46,303 nucleotides of DNA. Origin: Thermoleophilia bacterium (lineage in GTDB: Bacteria; Actinomycetota; Thermoleophilia; Miltoncostaeales; Miltoncostaeaceae). The stretch spans positions 1 through 46,303 of the forward strand of contig JADLHW010000098.1 in assembly GCA_020848615.1 (NCBI GenBank), in the 5' to 3' direction. Positions 31,626 through 39,901 of the stretch are shown piece after piece; position 1 is the first letter of the stretch; each line of letters opens with the position of its first letter. The position numbers and the translations under genes were made by a program. The notes beneath the pieces are model-generated. The model had not been told where the DNA came from and did not search any database. It saw only the letters and a program-made list of their open reading frames with translations.

Positions 31626-32318
31626 TCAGGTCCCGGGTCCTTGGGGGCGGTCCTCGAGCCCGCGCAGGATGGTGACGGTGCGGTTGTGCACGTGGATCTC
31701 GCCCTGCTCCTGCAGGCGGCCCATCGCCAGCGTCACGGTCTCGCGCACCGCGCCCACCATGCTCGCCAGCTCCTGATGGGTGAGGCGCAGGTCCAGGCGG
31801 ACGCCGTCGGGCGTCACGCGGCCCCACCGCAGCGCGAGCTGGTGGAGCTTGCGCAGCACGCGGCGCTCCACGCTCGGCTCCAGCGAGATGGCGATGGCGA
31901 GCTCACGCTCGGCGACCTGCGCGGACAGCAGGTGGACGACGTTCTCGCCCAGCACCGGCTGGGCGACCCAGGCGCCCAGCCGCTCGCCGTCCACCAGCAC
32001 CAGGCTGGAGGCGTCGATCGCCCGGCACCGCATGGACGGCCCCACCGAGGCCCAGCTCTGCACGGGCCGCACCAGCAGGTCGCCCTCCTCCACCAGGCCG
32101 ATCACCCGGGGATGGTCGGTCACCCCGGTGAACTCCAGCGCCAGGCGCCCGCGCACCAGCACGCAGCAGCTGGCGTCGGTGCTCGACACGTCGAACGACA
32201 TGCCGGGATCGATGTCCATCTGGCGCAGTCCGGCGAGCATGTCGCGCACCAGCTCGTCCGGGCAGCCGCGGAACAGCTCGAGGCCGGCGGCCAGCACGGG
32301 ATCGGCGGCCGGCGTCAT
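31626..32318 (-). CDS. Crp/Fnr-family transcriptional regulator
   Basis: 230-aa regulator. The N-terminal cyclic-nucleotide-binding-like beta barrel (about 15-130: LELFRGCPDELVRDML, SSCCVLVRGRLALEF-type strands, GLVEEGDLLVRP) lacks an obvious full cAMP-binding PRSA signature. The C-terminal winged helix (about 150-220) has RLTHQELASMVGAVRETVTLAMGRLQEQGEI, the Crp-type recognition helix. Cysteine pair CC at about 51-52; no Fnr-type iron-sulfur cysteine cluster is seen. ATG 32318 overlaps the CPBP protease gene stop as ATGA, so the two are co-translated. Effector and regulon unknown. Confidence 0.9.
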   Translation of the reverse strand: MTPAADPVLAAGLELFRGCPDELVRDMLAGLRQMDIDPGMSFDVSSTDASCCVLVRGRLALEFTGVTDHPRVIGLVEEGDLLVRPVQSWASVGPSMRCRAIDASSLVLVDGERLGAWVAQPVLGENVVHLLSAQVAERELAIAISLEPSVERRVLRKLHQLALRWGRVTPDGVRLDLRLTHQELASMVGAVRETVTLAMGRLQEQGEIHVHNRTVTILRGLEDRPQGPGT

Positions 32319-33094
32319 CCCTGCGCGACGAGCGCGATGCTCGCGACGATGTTGACGGTGGCGTGCGCGGTCACGCACGCCCAGTACCCGCGCCACCGGT
32401 AGACCCAGGCCAGGCCGATGCCCACCACCACCAGGGCGATCCACCGGGGCCAGAACAGGTCGATCCAGGCGTCCAGGTGCACGCTGCCGAAGATGAGCCC
32501 GCTCACGATCGCGGCCGGCCAGAACGCCAGGCGGCGGGTGAGCGCCCGCAGGAGCAGCACCCGGAACACCAGCTCCTCGCCCAGCGGCGCCAGGACCACC
32601 AGCGCGAACACCGTGAGCACCGCGCCCCACGCCCCGGGACCGAGCGTCTGCGACGTGTCATCCAGGCGGTCCTCCAGGCCCGGGTCGATCTGCATGCCCA
32701 GCACGATGATCACGCCGGCGGCGATGATCATCCCGATGCCCAGGTTCAGGCCGTGCAGGACGGCCCCGCGCAGGCTGTGCTTGCGCGCCAGCGCGACGCG
32801 GCGCTCGTGCGCCGGCAGCCGCATGAGCAGCGCCACGCCGAAGCCCAGGATCGCGGCGCCGCCCACCACGACCGCCACGGTGCCGATCGCGTCCTCGTGC
32901 TCGTCGCCGAACACCGCGTAGCCCACGCCGGCCACGACGAACAGCACCAGGAACGCCAGCAGCACGGCGCCGGGGGGCGACAGCACCCGCCACCAGAAGC
33001 CCGGCGTCCTCGGCAGGCCGGCGCGCGGAGGCGGGAGCACCGCGCCCGGCGGCGGTGGGGGTGGCGGCAGGGGTGGCGGGGATGCGGACTCCAC
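32315..33094 (-). CDS. CPBP-family intramembrane metalloprotease
   Basis: 259-aa polytopic protein of the CPBP/Abi (CAAX protease-like) family. A Pro-rich cytoplasmic N-terminus (PPPLPPPPPPPGAVLPPP) precedes about seven helices. Catalytic motifs: EELVFRVLLLRAL (EExxxR), FGSVHLDAW (FxxxH) and HATVNIVASI. In the family these coordinate a metal within the membrane. GTG 33094 is preceded on the minus strand by TATCAT (33103-33108) with an 8-base gap, so transcription is probably leaderless. It is divergent from scpA and coupled to the Crp-type regulator gene. Confidence 0.88.
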   Translation of the reverse strand: MESASPPPLPPPPPPPGAVLPPPRAGLPRTPGFWWRVLSPPGAVLLAFLVLFVVAGVGYAVFGDEHEDAIGTVAVVVGGAAILGFGVALLMRLPAHERRVALARKHSLRGAVLHGLNLGIGMIIAAGVIIVLGMQIDPGLEDRLDDTSQTLGPGAWGAVLTVFALVVLAPLGEELVFRVLLLRALTRRLAFWPAAIVSGLIFGSVHLDAWIDLFWPRWIALVVVGIGLAWVYRWRGYWACVTAHATVNIVASIALVAQG

Positions 33095-33102
33095 TGCGAC
33101 CG

Positions 33103-33108
33103 ATGATA
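33103..33108 (-). promoter_or_regulatory. candidate -10 box (TATCAT) for the CPBP gene
   Basis: TATCAT on the minus strand, 8 bases before GTG 33094, with no ribosome-binding site between. It fixes the GTG as the likely start. Confidence 0.55.
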
Positions 33109-33165
33109 CGAGGCGGACGGCGCACGGCGCCGGGCGCGCGGTGGCGGCCGTCCGGGTCGTCCCGG

Positions 33166-33171
33166 TACCAT
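33166..33171 (+). promoter_or_regulatory. candidate -10 box (TACCAT) for scpA
   Basis: TACCAT lies 9 bases before ATG 33181, divergent from the CPBP promoter 58 bases away. No Shine-Dalgarno sequence precedes the ATG. Confidence 0.5.
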
Positions 33172-33180
33172 CGCCGCGGC

Positions 33181-33915
33181 ATGCCCGCCCTCTCACGTGA
33201 CCCGCTGCGCCTGCCCCTGGAGCTCGACCTGTTCGAGGGGCCGCTCGACCTGCTGCTCACGCTGGTGCTGCGCGAGGAGGTCGACCTCGCCGAGCTGCCG
33301 CTCGCGGAGGTGGTCGGCGCGACGCTCGAGGGCGGGGAGCCGTGGGACCCGCCCCCCGCCGGGGAGCTCATCCTGCTGCTCGCCGCCGTGGCCGAGCTGA
33401 AGGCCCGCCGCCTGGTTGGCGAGGACGACGAGGAGCTGGTTCCCGATCCCGAGGCCGAGGAGGTGCGGGAGCGCCTCGCCCAGCGCCTCATCGCGTACGC
33501 GCCGTTCCGGCGGGCCGCCGCCTGGCTCGCCGAGCAGGACGGCGTGGACGGCGCCGTGCGGTACCGGCGCGTGCCGCTTGAGGCCGCCGCCCCGCCGGCC
33601 GTGCGGGACGACCCGGCCGAGCTCGCGGCCACGATGTCCCGGCTGCTGCGCGAGCCGCCGGCCCCCTCCCTGGCCCACCTCAATCGCATGCGCGTGAACG
33701 TGGGCGAGCTGGTCGTGCGCCTGCGGGGCCTCCTCAGCCGTTCCGGCACCGCGAGCTACGAGCGCATGACCGAGGGAGCGGGGGCCCTGGAGCAGGGCAT
33801 GACCCTCCTCGCGTGCCTGGAGCTCGCCCGGCGTGGCGAGGCGACGCTGCACCAGCCCGTGCCGTTCGGGGACATCGCCGTCCGGGCCGCGGGATCCAAG
33901 GCACCGCCGTCGTGA
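33181..33915 (+). CDS. scpA: ScpA, kleisin subunit of SMC condensin
   Basis: 244-aa kleisin linking SMC heads and binding ScpB. The N-terminal signature LELDLFEGPLDLLLTLVLREEVDLAELPLAEVV is canonical, followed by ELILLLAAVAELKARRLV, a variable acidic middle (GEDDEELVPDPEAEEVRERL) and a C-terminal winged-helix segment MTLLACLELARRGEATLHQPVPFGDI. ATG 33181. GTGA overlap with scpB. The scpA-scpB-rluB order is common in Gram-positives. Confidence 0.95.
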   Translation: MPALSRDPLRLPLELDLFEGPLDLLLTLVLREEVDLAELPLAEVVGATLEGGEPWDPPPAGELILLLAAVAELKARRLVGEDDEELVPDPEAEEVRERLAQRLIAYAPFRRAAAWLAEQDGVDGAVRYRRVPLEAAAPPAVRDDPAELAATMSRLLREPPAPSLAHLNRMRVNVGELVVRLRGLLSRSGTASYERMTEGAGALEQGMTLLACLELARRGEATLHQPVPFGDIAVRAAGSKAPPS

Positions 33916-34487
33916 GCGAGCTGCCCCGCCAGATCGAGGCCCTGCTGTTCATCAGCCCGGAGCCGCTCCCCGTGGCGCGCCTGTCGGAGCTCACCGGCGA
34001 GGACGCCGAGCCCGTGCGCCGGGCCCTGGTCGAGCTCGCCGAGCGCCACGGCCCCGGGGCGGCCCTCGAGATCGCCGAGGTGGCCGGCGGCTTCGCGCTG
34101 CGCGTGCGCGCCGACCTCGGCGAGGTGTGCGACCGGCTCCGCGCACGGCCGCCGGAGGACCGGCTGTCGCCCGCGGCCCTCGAGACCCTTGCCGTGGTCG
34201 CCTACATGGAGCCCATCTCCCGGCCCGAGATCGGCCGCATGCGCGGCGTGTCGGCGGACGCCACGGTCGCCGGCCTGCTGGAGCGTGGGCTGCTGGAGGA
34301 GGCCGGCCGCCCCGGGGAGGGCGGCGCCATGCGGTACCGCACCACCCGGGCGTTCCAGGAGCGCTTCGGCCTGCGGGGCCCCGAGGACCTGCCCCAGCTC
34401 GACCGGTTCGAGCTCACCGGGCCCGAGGCCGACGCGGTGCGCCGCCGCCTCGCCGAGGCCGGCCACATGGGCGACGCCGATGGGTGA
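33912..34487 (+). CDS. scpB: ScpB, SMC condensin accessory protein
   Basis: 191-aa protein with two winged-helix domains that dimerises and binds ScpA. Motifs: IEALLFISPEPLPVARLSEL, FALRVRADLGEV, LSPAALETLAVVAYMEPISRPEIGRMRGVSAD and MRYRTTRAFQERFGLRGPEDLPQL. GTG 33912 overlaps the scpA stop. The end overlaps rluB by 8 bases. Confidence 0.95.
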   Translation: MSELPRQIEALLFISPEPLPVARLSELTGEDAEPVRRALVELAERHGPGAALEIAEVAGGFALRVRADLGEVCDRLRARPPEDRLSPAALETLAVVAYMEPISRPEIGRMRGVSADATVAGLLERGLLEEAGRPGEGGAMRYRTTRAFQERFGLRGPEDLPQLDRFELTGPEADAVRRRLAEAGHMGDADG

Positions 34488-35241
34488 GCTTGAGCGCTGG
34501 CCCGCGCCGGGCACGCGCATCCACCGGGCGCTGGCCCAGGCCGGCGTCGCGAGCCGCCGCCGGGCCGAGGAGATGGTGGCCGGGGGACGGGTCCGGGTGA
34601 ACGGCGAGACGGCCGTCATCGGCCAGCCCGTGGGCCCGGGCGACACCATCACCGTCGACGACCGGCCGGTGCGGCCGGAGCCGGTGCGCGTGCTCGTGCT
34701 GAACAAGCCGCGCGGCGTGGTGACGACCGTGAGCGACCCGCAGGGCCGCCCCACCGTCCTCGACGACCTGCCGGACGACGTGCGCCTGTTCCCCGTCGGG
34801 CGCCTCGACATCGACACCACCGGCGTCCTGCTGCTCACCAACGACGGGGAGCTCACCAACCGGCTGCTGCATCCCCGCGGCAAGGTGGCCAAGGCGTACG
34901 AGGCGCTGGTGGAGGGCCGGGTCTCGGCGGAGACCCTCCGGGTGCTGCGGTCCGGCGTCGACCTCGACGACGGCATCACCCATCCGGCGCGGGTGGACCC
35001 GATGGACCGGCAGCACCCGGGCGGCACGTGGCTGCGGCTGGAGATCACCGAGGGACGCAACCGCATCGTCAAGCGCATGTGCGCGGCCGTGGGGCATCCG
35101 GTCATGCGCCTGCACCGCGCGCGGTTCGCGGGCCTCGGCACGCAGGGCCTGAAGCCCGGCCAGTGGCGGGTGCTCACCGCCGACGAGCTGCGGCGCGTGC
35201 GCCGGGCCGCCGGACTGGACGGGGCGAAGGAGGCCGCGTGA
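34480..35241 (+). CDS. rluB: RluB-type 23S rRNA pseudouridine synthase
   Basis: 253-aa RsuA/RluB-family pseudouridine synthase. An S4 RNA-binding domain at about 7-55 (RIHRALAQAGVASRRRAEEMVAGGRVRVNG) is followed by the catalytic domain with LNKPRGVVTTVSDPQGRPTV, GRLDIDTTGVLLLTNDGEL (catalytic Asp in RLD) and EGRNRIVKRMCAAVGHPVMRLHRARF. Modifies 23S rRNA near the peptidyl transferase centre in characterised homologues. ATG 34480 gives 8-base coupling with scpB, and GTGA overlap leads into aroH. Confidence 0.93.
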   Translation: MGELERWPAPGTRIHRALAQAGVASRRRAEEMVAGGRVRVNGETAVIGQPVGPGDTITVDDRPVRPEPVRVLVLNKPRGVVTTVSDPQGRPTVLDDLPDDVRLFPVGRLDIDTTGVLLLTNDGELTNRLLHPRGKVAKAYEALVEGRVSAETLRVLRSGVDLDDGITHPARVDPMDRQHPGGTWLRLEITEGRNRIVKRMCAAVGHPVMRLHRARFAGLGTQGLKPGQWRVLTADELRRVRRAAGLDGAKEAA

Positions 35242-35609
35242 ACACCCCGGCCGTGCTGCGCGCCGTGCGCGGCGCCATCACCGTGGACGCCGACACCGCG
35301 GAGGAGATCCGCGGGGGCACCACGGACCTCATGGCCGCCCTCCTGGAGCGCAACGCCCTGGAGGTGGGCGAGATGGTCTCCATCCTGTTCACCGTCACGC
35401 CGGACCTGCGCGCGGAGTTCCCCGCGGTGGCCGCGCGGCAGATGGGCCTGTCGTCGGTGCCGCTGCTGTGCGCCGGCGAGATCGACGTGCCGGGGGCGAT
35501 GCGGCGGTGCATCCGGGTGATGGTGCACTGCTACATGCCGCCGCAGCGCCCGGTGCGACACGTGTACCTCCGGGAGGCCCGTCAGCTTCGGACGGACCTC
35601 CCGGAGTAG
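35238..35609 (+). CDS. aroH: AroH-type chorismate mutase
   Basis: 123-aa trimeric chorismate mutase of the Bacillus AroH class, converting chorismate to prephenate. Motifs: VRGAITVDADTAEEIRGGTTDLMAALLERN, MVSILFTVTPDLRAEFPAVAARQMG, VPLLCAGEIDVPGAMRRCIRVMVHCY and the C-terminal RPVRHVYLREARQLRTDL. Arg and Glu active-site residues (RGA near the N-terminus, CAGEIDV, RHVYL) are present. GTG 35238 has AAGGAGG 6 bases upstream inside rluB. It connects to hisC/aroF/tyrA further right. Confidence 0.94.
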   Translation: MNTPAVLRAVRGAITVDADTAEEIRGGTTDLMAALLERNALEVGEMVSILFTVTPDLRAEFPAVAARQMGLSSVPLLCAGEIDVPGAMRRCIRVMVHCYMPPQRPVRHVYLREARQLRTDLPE

Positions 35610-35667
35610 CCGCTCCGGCGGGGGGTCGGGCGGACTTGGCACCTTTTTCGACCTTGGGCAGGCGAAC

Positions 35668-36291
35668 TTGACCGCTGTGGCGCGTCTCGGCGCCGTCGTG
35701 CTCGTGGCACTGGCGGTCGCGGGAGTTCCGTCATTCATCACCGGTGGTGGGACCACGTTCACCCCATGCCCCGGCGGCCCCACCGAGGCCTGCGCCCGCA
35801 TCGGCGGCGACGGGCCGCGCCTGCGGCTGCAGCATGTTCCGGGCACGCGACCGGTCGGGGTGCCCGCCCGTGTGGCGGTGGTGTTCGGCGACGCCCCCGA
35901 GGCGGCCCCGGACGTGCTGCGCCAGGCGGTCCTGCGCCTGGCGGCGCCGGCGGACATCGCCCGGGCGCTGGAGGTGCTCGACCGGCCGGCCGTGGTCGCC
36001 GCCGGGCGGGCCGACGCGTTCGCGGCGATCGCCGCGGCGCGCGCGGCGGGCGTGGACGGCCTCATCCTGGTGGATCCGCCGGCGACCGGGCGTGTGTCCG
36101 GGCCGCGCCTGGAGGTGTCGACGCTCATGGTGTCCGATCGGCGGCCCCCCGCGGAGGTCACCGCCCTGTCGGTGCGTCCGCTGGTGCTGCTGCGCCGCCC
36201 GGGGGACCTGAACGACTGCGTGCGGCGCGTGCTCGCCGGGTTCGCCCGGGAGCCACTCTCACCGCGCCCGGACGTCACCGACTGCCGCTGA
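35668..36291 (+). CDS. putative exported protein, degenerate alpha/beta-hydrolase-like
   Basis: 207 aa if started at TTG 35668; GTG 35677 is an alternative. The N-terminus is hydrophobic (LGAVVLVALAVAGVPSFITG), a signal peptide or anchor. The rest alternates strands and helices (RVAVVFGDAPEAAPDVLRQA, RPAVVAAGRADAFAAIAAAR, GVDGLILVDPPATG) in an order like an alpha/beta-hydrolase fold, but the nucleophile elbow GxSxG is replaced by GRADAF and no catalytic His is evident. Four cysteines (CPGGPTEAC near the N-terminus; DC twice near the C-terminus) could form disulfides outside the membrane. No family recognised. It follows aroH by 58 bases and is convergent with nadC. Confidence 0.6.
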   Translation: MTAVARLGAVVLVALAVAGVPSFITGGGTTFTPCPGGPTEACARIGGDGPRLRLQHVPGTRPVGVPARVAVVFGDAPEAAPDVLRQAVLRLAAPADIARALEVLDRPAVVAAGRADAFAAIAAARAAGVDGLILVDPPATGRVSGPRLEVSTLMVSDRRPPAEVTALSVRPLVLLRRPGDLNDCVRRVLAGFAREPLSPRPDVTDCR

Positions 36292-36300
36292 GCCGCGGCG

Positions 36301-37164
36301 TCACGCGTCGATGTCGAGCCCCAGGTCGAGGGTGGGGGCGCTGTGGGTGAGGGCGCCCACGCTCACGGCGTCCACGCCGCATCGCGCGTGCTCGGCGGCG
36401 CGCTCGAGGGTCATCCGCCCCGACGCCTCCAGCCTCGCGCGGCCCGCGACCAGGGTCACCGCCTCCCGGGTGGTGGCGGCGTCCATGTTGTCCAGCAGGA
36501 TCCAGTCCACCCGGGCGTCCAGCGCGGTGCGCACGCCGTCCAGGTCGTCCGCCTCGACCTCCACCAGCAGGTCCGGCCAGCGTTGCCGGGAGGCCGCCAC
36601 CGCGTCGGCCAGGCCGGCGCCCGCGATGGCCAGGTGGTTGTCCTTCACCAGCACGCGGTCGAACAGGCCGCGCCGGTGGTTGGTGCCCCCGCCCGCGGCC
36701 ACCGCGGCCTTCTCCAGGTCGCGCAGGCCGGGCGTGGTCTTGCGGGTGTCGAGCACCTGCGCGGGCGCGCACGCGTCCACGAACGACCGCGTCATGGTCG
36801 CGATGCCCGACAGCCGGCACAGCAGGTTCAGGAGGGTGCGCTCGGCGGCCAGGACGTTGCGGGCCGGGCCGGTGAGGTCCGCCACCACGGTGCCGGGCGT
36901 CAGCGCGGCGCCGTCGGCGAGGTGCCAGGTGCCGTCCACGCCGGTCTGCCGCAGCACCTCCTCGCCGGCGCGGCGTCCCGCCAGCACGCCGTCCTGGCGG
37001 GAGACGACGCGGGCGGTGGTGACCGCGGACTCCGGGATGAGCAGCTGGGAGGTCACGTCGCCCCGGTCGCCGAGGTCCTCTGCGAGCGCCATGCGCACCA
37101 CGTCCCGGACCCCGGGGCCGGCGACGCCGGTGAGCATCTGGGGCGAGGCCGCGACGATGCTCAT
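36301..37164 (-). CDS. nadC: NadC, quinolinate phosphoribosyltransferase
   Basis: 287-aa enzyme converting quinolinate and PRPP to nicotinate mononucleotide. Motifs: ALAEDLGDRGDVTSQLLIP, LNLLCRLSGIATMTRSFVDA, LDTRKTTPGLRDLEKAAVAAGGGTNHRRGLFDRVLVKDNHL (substrate-binding block), VEVEADDLDGV, ILLDNMD and the closing EASGRMTLERAAEHARCGVDAVSVGALTHSA. ATG 37164 overlaps nadA by 4 bases (ATGA). Last gene of nadB-nadA-nadC. Confidence 0.96.
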   Translation of the reverse strand: MSIVAASPQMLTGVAGPGVRDVVRMALAEDLGDRGDVTSQLLIPESAVTTARVVSRQDGVLAGRRAGEEVLRQTGVDGTWHLADGAALTPGTVVADLTGPARNVLAAERTLLNLLCRLSGIATMTRSFVDACAPAQVLDTRKTTPGLRDLEKAAVAAGGGTNHRRGLFDRVLVKDNHLAIAGAGLADAVAASRQRWPDLLVEVEADDLDGVRTALDARVDWILLDNMDAATTREAVTLVAGRARLEASGRMTLERAAEHARCGVDAVSVGALTHSAPTLDLGLDIDA

Positions 37165-38261
37165 GCGAGTGCCAGCATCCGGTCGAGGGCCACCCGGGCC
37201 CAGCGCTTCATGTCGTCGTCGACGTCCACGACGTTCACGATCTCGCCGGCGGCGAGGGACTCCAGGCACCAGGTGAGCTTGGGCAGCGTGATGCGGTTCA
37301 TCGTCACGCAGGGGCAGATGTGCTCGTTCAGGCAGCGGATCGCCTTGTCGGGGTGCCGAAGCCGCAGCCGGTCCACCAGGTTCCAGTCGGTGCCGATCAC
37401 GATGGAGCTGCCGGCGGGAAGCTCCTCGCAGCGGCGGATGATGTACTCGGTGGAGCCGTCCTCGTCGGCCGCCGCCCCCACCGGTCGCGGGCACTCCGGG
37501 TGCACGATCACCCGGACACCCGGGTCGGCGGCGCGGGCCTCCTCGATCTGCCGCACCGTGAACGTGGTGTGGACGTTGCAGAAGCCCTTCCACAGGATGA
37601 GGCGCGTGCCGGCCAGGCGTGCCGGGTCGGCGCCGCCCAGCTCGGCGACCCGGGGGTCCCACACCACGCCGTGGTCCTCGGGCATGCCGATGCGCACGCC
37701 GGTGTTGCGGCCCAGGTGCTCGTCGGGGAAGAAGAACACCGCGTCCCCCTCCGACAGCGCCCAGCGGAACGCCCGCTCGGCGTTACCGGAGGTGCACACC
37801 GCGCCGCCGTGCTCGCCCACGAACGCCTTCAGGTCGGCGCCGGAGTTCATGTAGGTGAGGGGGATGACGCGCTTGCCCGGCAGGGCGGCGGTCATCTGCG
37901 CCCAGGCGTCCCGCACCGTGAAGATGTCCGCGCACTCGGCCAGGTGGCACCCGGCGCCCAGGTCCGGCAGCACCACGGTCTGGTGCGGCTGGGACAGGAT
38001 GTCGGCGGACTCGGCCATGAAGTAGACGCCGAGGAACAGGATGAGGTCGGCCTGCGTGGCGGCGGCGCCGCGCTGGGCGAGCAGGAACGAGTCGCCGGTG
38101 ATGTCGGCGAAGTCCATGACCTCGTGCTTCTGGTAGTGGTGCCCCAGGATGACCAGGCGGTCGCCCAGCGCGGCGCGCGCGGCCCATGCCCGCTCGAGCA
38201 GCTCGGGCGTGGGGACGTCCTCGGGGACGGGGATCGCGCAGGCGGGTCCGACGGTGCTCAC
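37161..38261 (-). CDS. nadA: NadA, quinolinate synthase (4Fe-4S)
   Basis: 366-aa iron-sulfur enzyme condensing iminoaspartate with dihydroxyacetone phosphate. Motifs: LVILGHHYQKHEVMDFAD, GDSFLLAQRGAA, FMAESADIL, LPDLGAGCHLAECAD (cysteine at about 105), YMNSGADLKAFVGEHGGAVCTSGNAERAF, VIVHPECPRPV, STEYIIRRCEELP and MNRITLPKLTWCLE. Cysteines for the cluster are therefore present. Starts at GTG 38261, overlapping the nadB stop (GTGA). Confidence 0.96.
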   Translation of the reverse strand: MSTVGPACAIPVPEDVPTPELLERAWAARAALGDRLVILGHHYQKHEVMDFADITGDSFLLAQRGAAATQADLILFLGVYFMAESADILSQPHQTVVLPDLGAGCHLAECADIFTVRDAWAQMTAALPGKRVIPLTYMNSGADLKAFVGEHGGAVCTSGNAERAFRWALSEGDAVFFFPDEHLGRNTGVRIGMPEDHGVVWDPRVAELGGADPARLAGTRLILWKGFCNVHTTFTVRQIEEARAADPGVRVIVHPECPRPVGAAADEDGSTEYIIRRCEELPAGSSIVIGTDWNLVDRLRLRHPDKAIRCLNEHICPCVTMNRITLPKLTWCLESLAAGEIVNVVDVDDDMKRWARVALDRMLALA

Positions 38262-39856
38262 GCTGCCTCCTTGGCACGGGTCGCGGCGGGGATGTGGCGC
38301 CGCACGGGGCGGGCCGGGGTCAGGGCGAACGGCTCGCCGCCGAGCCACGCGATGCGGTGCGCGAGCTCGGGACGGGCCCGGGGGTGGTCGGTGCGGAAGT
38401 GGGCGCCGCGGCTCTCGCGGCGGTACGCGGCGGCGGCCACCATGAGGCGCGCCGTGCGGGCCATGGCCCGCGTCTCGTGGTCGGGCGGCGTGCCGAGCCG
38501 GTCGAGCAGGCCCGCGGCGGTCACCAGCCCGGCCTCGTCGCGCTCCAGGCCGGCGTGCCGCCACATGACCTCCCGGATGCGGTCGGCGGCGCCGGGGTTC
38601 GGCGTGCCCCCGCCCGCGGGGTCGCGCACCGGCCGCGGCGGCAGCGCGAACCAGGCCTCGCCGCCGCGGCGGATGTCGTCGGCGGCCCGCACGGCCATGA
38701 CGGCGCCCTCCAGCAGGCTGTTGGAGGCCAGCCGGTTGGCGCCGTGCAGGCCGGTGCTTGCGCATTCGCCCACCGCGTACAGGCCGGGGAGGGTGGTGCG
38801 GCCGGACATGTCGGCCAGCACCCCGCCGATGGCGTAGTGCGCGGCCGGCGTGACCGGGATGGGGTCGCGGGCCAGGTCCAGGCCGTGCTCGGCGCAGGCC
38901 GCCGCGATGTTGGGGAACCGCTCGAGGACCCGGGCGGGGTCGAGGTGCGACAGGTCGAGGGTGACGTCCCGCCCGTCGCGCAGGGAGGTGCTGGCCACGG
39001 CCCGGGCCACGACGTCGCGGGGGCCCAGCTCGGCGAGCGGGTGGACGTCGAGCATGAACCGGTGGCCACGCGCGTCGCGCAGGTACGCGCCCTCGCCGCG
39101 CACGGCCTCGCTCACCAGCTGCAGGGGGGAGGGGCCGATCGCCAGGGCGGTGGGGTGGAACTGGACCATCTCGAGGTCCGCCACCGCGGCGCCGGCGGCG
39201 GCCGCCAGGGCCACCCCGTCGCCGGTCGCGCCCGCGGGGTTGGTGGTGCGGGCGTACAGCTGCCCGGAGCCGCCGGTGGCGAGCACCACGGCCCGGGCGG
39301 TGCGTACCCGCGACACGCCGTCCGGCCCGGCGGTCTCCAGGCCGGTCACGGCGCCGTTGCGCACCAGCAGCCGCAGCGCCGTCTCGTGCTCGGCGATCGC
39401 GATGCGCGGGTCGCGCCGCACCACCTCCAGCAGCGCGGCGACCACGCCGGCGCCGGTGGCGTCGCCGCCGGCGTGCACGATGCGGTGCTCGCCGTGGGCC
39501 GCCTCGCGGCCCAGCGCCAGGCGCCCGTGCTCGCGGTCGAAGGCCACGCCCAGGCGCATGAGCTCGGCGATGCGCCGCGGCCCCTCCTGGGTGGTGATGC
39601 GCACCGCCTCGGGGTCGCAGATGCCCGCCCCGGCGGCCAGGGTGTCGGCCGCGTGCTTGTCGGGGGAGTCGTCGTCACCCATGGCGGCGGCGATGCCGCC
39701 CTGCGCGTACCGGGTGGAGCCGTGCGCCGGATCACCCTTGGTGACCAGCACCACGTCGCCGTGGGCGGCGGCGCGGATGGCCGTGAGCATGCCGGCGATC
39801 CCGGATCCCACCACGATCACCGGGTCCGGGGCGTGTCCTGTGGTCCGTGAGTTCAC
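38258..39856 (-). CDS. nadB: NadB, L-aspartate oxidase
   Basis: 532-aa FAD oxidase converting aspartate to iminoaspartate. FAD loop VIVVGSGIAGMLTAIRAA near the N-terminus, GSTRYAQGGIAAAMGDDDS, HGEHRIVHAGGDATG, VVLATGGSGQLYARTTNP, EMVQFHPTAL, SEAVRGEGAYLRDARGHRFM, HYAIGGVLAD, VGECASTGLHGANRLASNSLLEG: all NadB/SdhA-family signatures. GTG 39856 is preferred over ATG 39889 because a TTGACA-N17-AAGCGT promoter lies 9 bases before it, as at other leaderless genes here; ATG 39889 lies inside the -35. It heads the NAD operon and is covered by two palindromic operators. Confidence 0.94.
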   Translation of the reverse strand: MNSRTTGHAPDPVIVVGSGIAGMLTAIRAAAHGDVVLVTKGDPAHGSTRYAQGGIAAAMGDDDSPDKHAADTLAAGAGICDPEAVRITTQEGPRRIAELMRLGVAFDREHGRLALGREAAHGEHRIVHAGGDATGAGVVAALLEVVRRDPRIAIAEHETALRLLVRNGAVTGLETAGPDGVSRVRTARAVVLATGGSGQLYARTTNPAGATGDGVALAAAAGAAVADLEMVQFHPTALAIGPSPLQLVSEAVRGEGAYLRDARGHRFMLDVHPLAELGPRDVVARAVASTSLRDGRDVTLDLSHLDPARVLERFPNIAAACAEHGLDLARDPIPVTPAAHYAIGGVLADMSGRTTLPGLYAVGECASTGLHGANRLASNSLLEGAVMAVRAADDIRRGGEAWFALPPRPVRDPAGGGTPNPGAADRIREVMWRHAGLERDEAGLVTAAGLLDRLGTPPDHETRAMARTARLMVAAAAYRRESRGAHFRTDHPRARPELAHRIAWLGGEPFALTPARPVRRHIPAATRAKEAA

Positions 39857-39901
39857 GTCAACCTGACGCTTTCCGAGGGGGGAACTCATGTCAAGTTGAC
39901 A
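39856..39901 (-). promoter_or_regulatory. nadB promoter with two 13-bp palindromic operators
   Basis: On the minus strand, -35 TTGACA (39889-39894), a 17-base spacer, then AAGCGT (39866-39871). Two palindromes of common form nGTCA-N3-TGACn, CGTCA-ACC-TGACG (39856-39868) and TGTCA-AGT-TGACA (39889-39901), are centred 33 bases apart, one at the start codon and one over the -35. This is the layout of a NAD-responsive repressor site pair. The regulator is not encoded recognisably in the window. Confidence 0.65.

Noticed and set aside
35640-35660. TTTTT run as an intrinsic terminator after aroH
   Set aside because: No stem immediately precedes the short T-run, so terminator function is not supported.
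39857-39889. ATG 39889 as the nadB start
   Set aside because: It lies within the -35 hexamer and an operator palindrome; GTG 39856 sits at the usual distance from the -10 and keeps the whole FAD fold.
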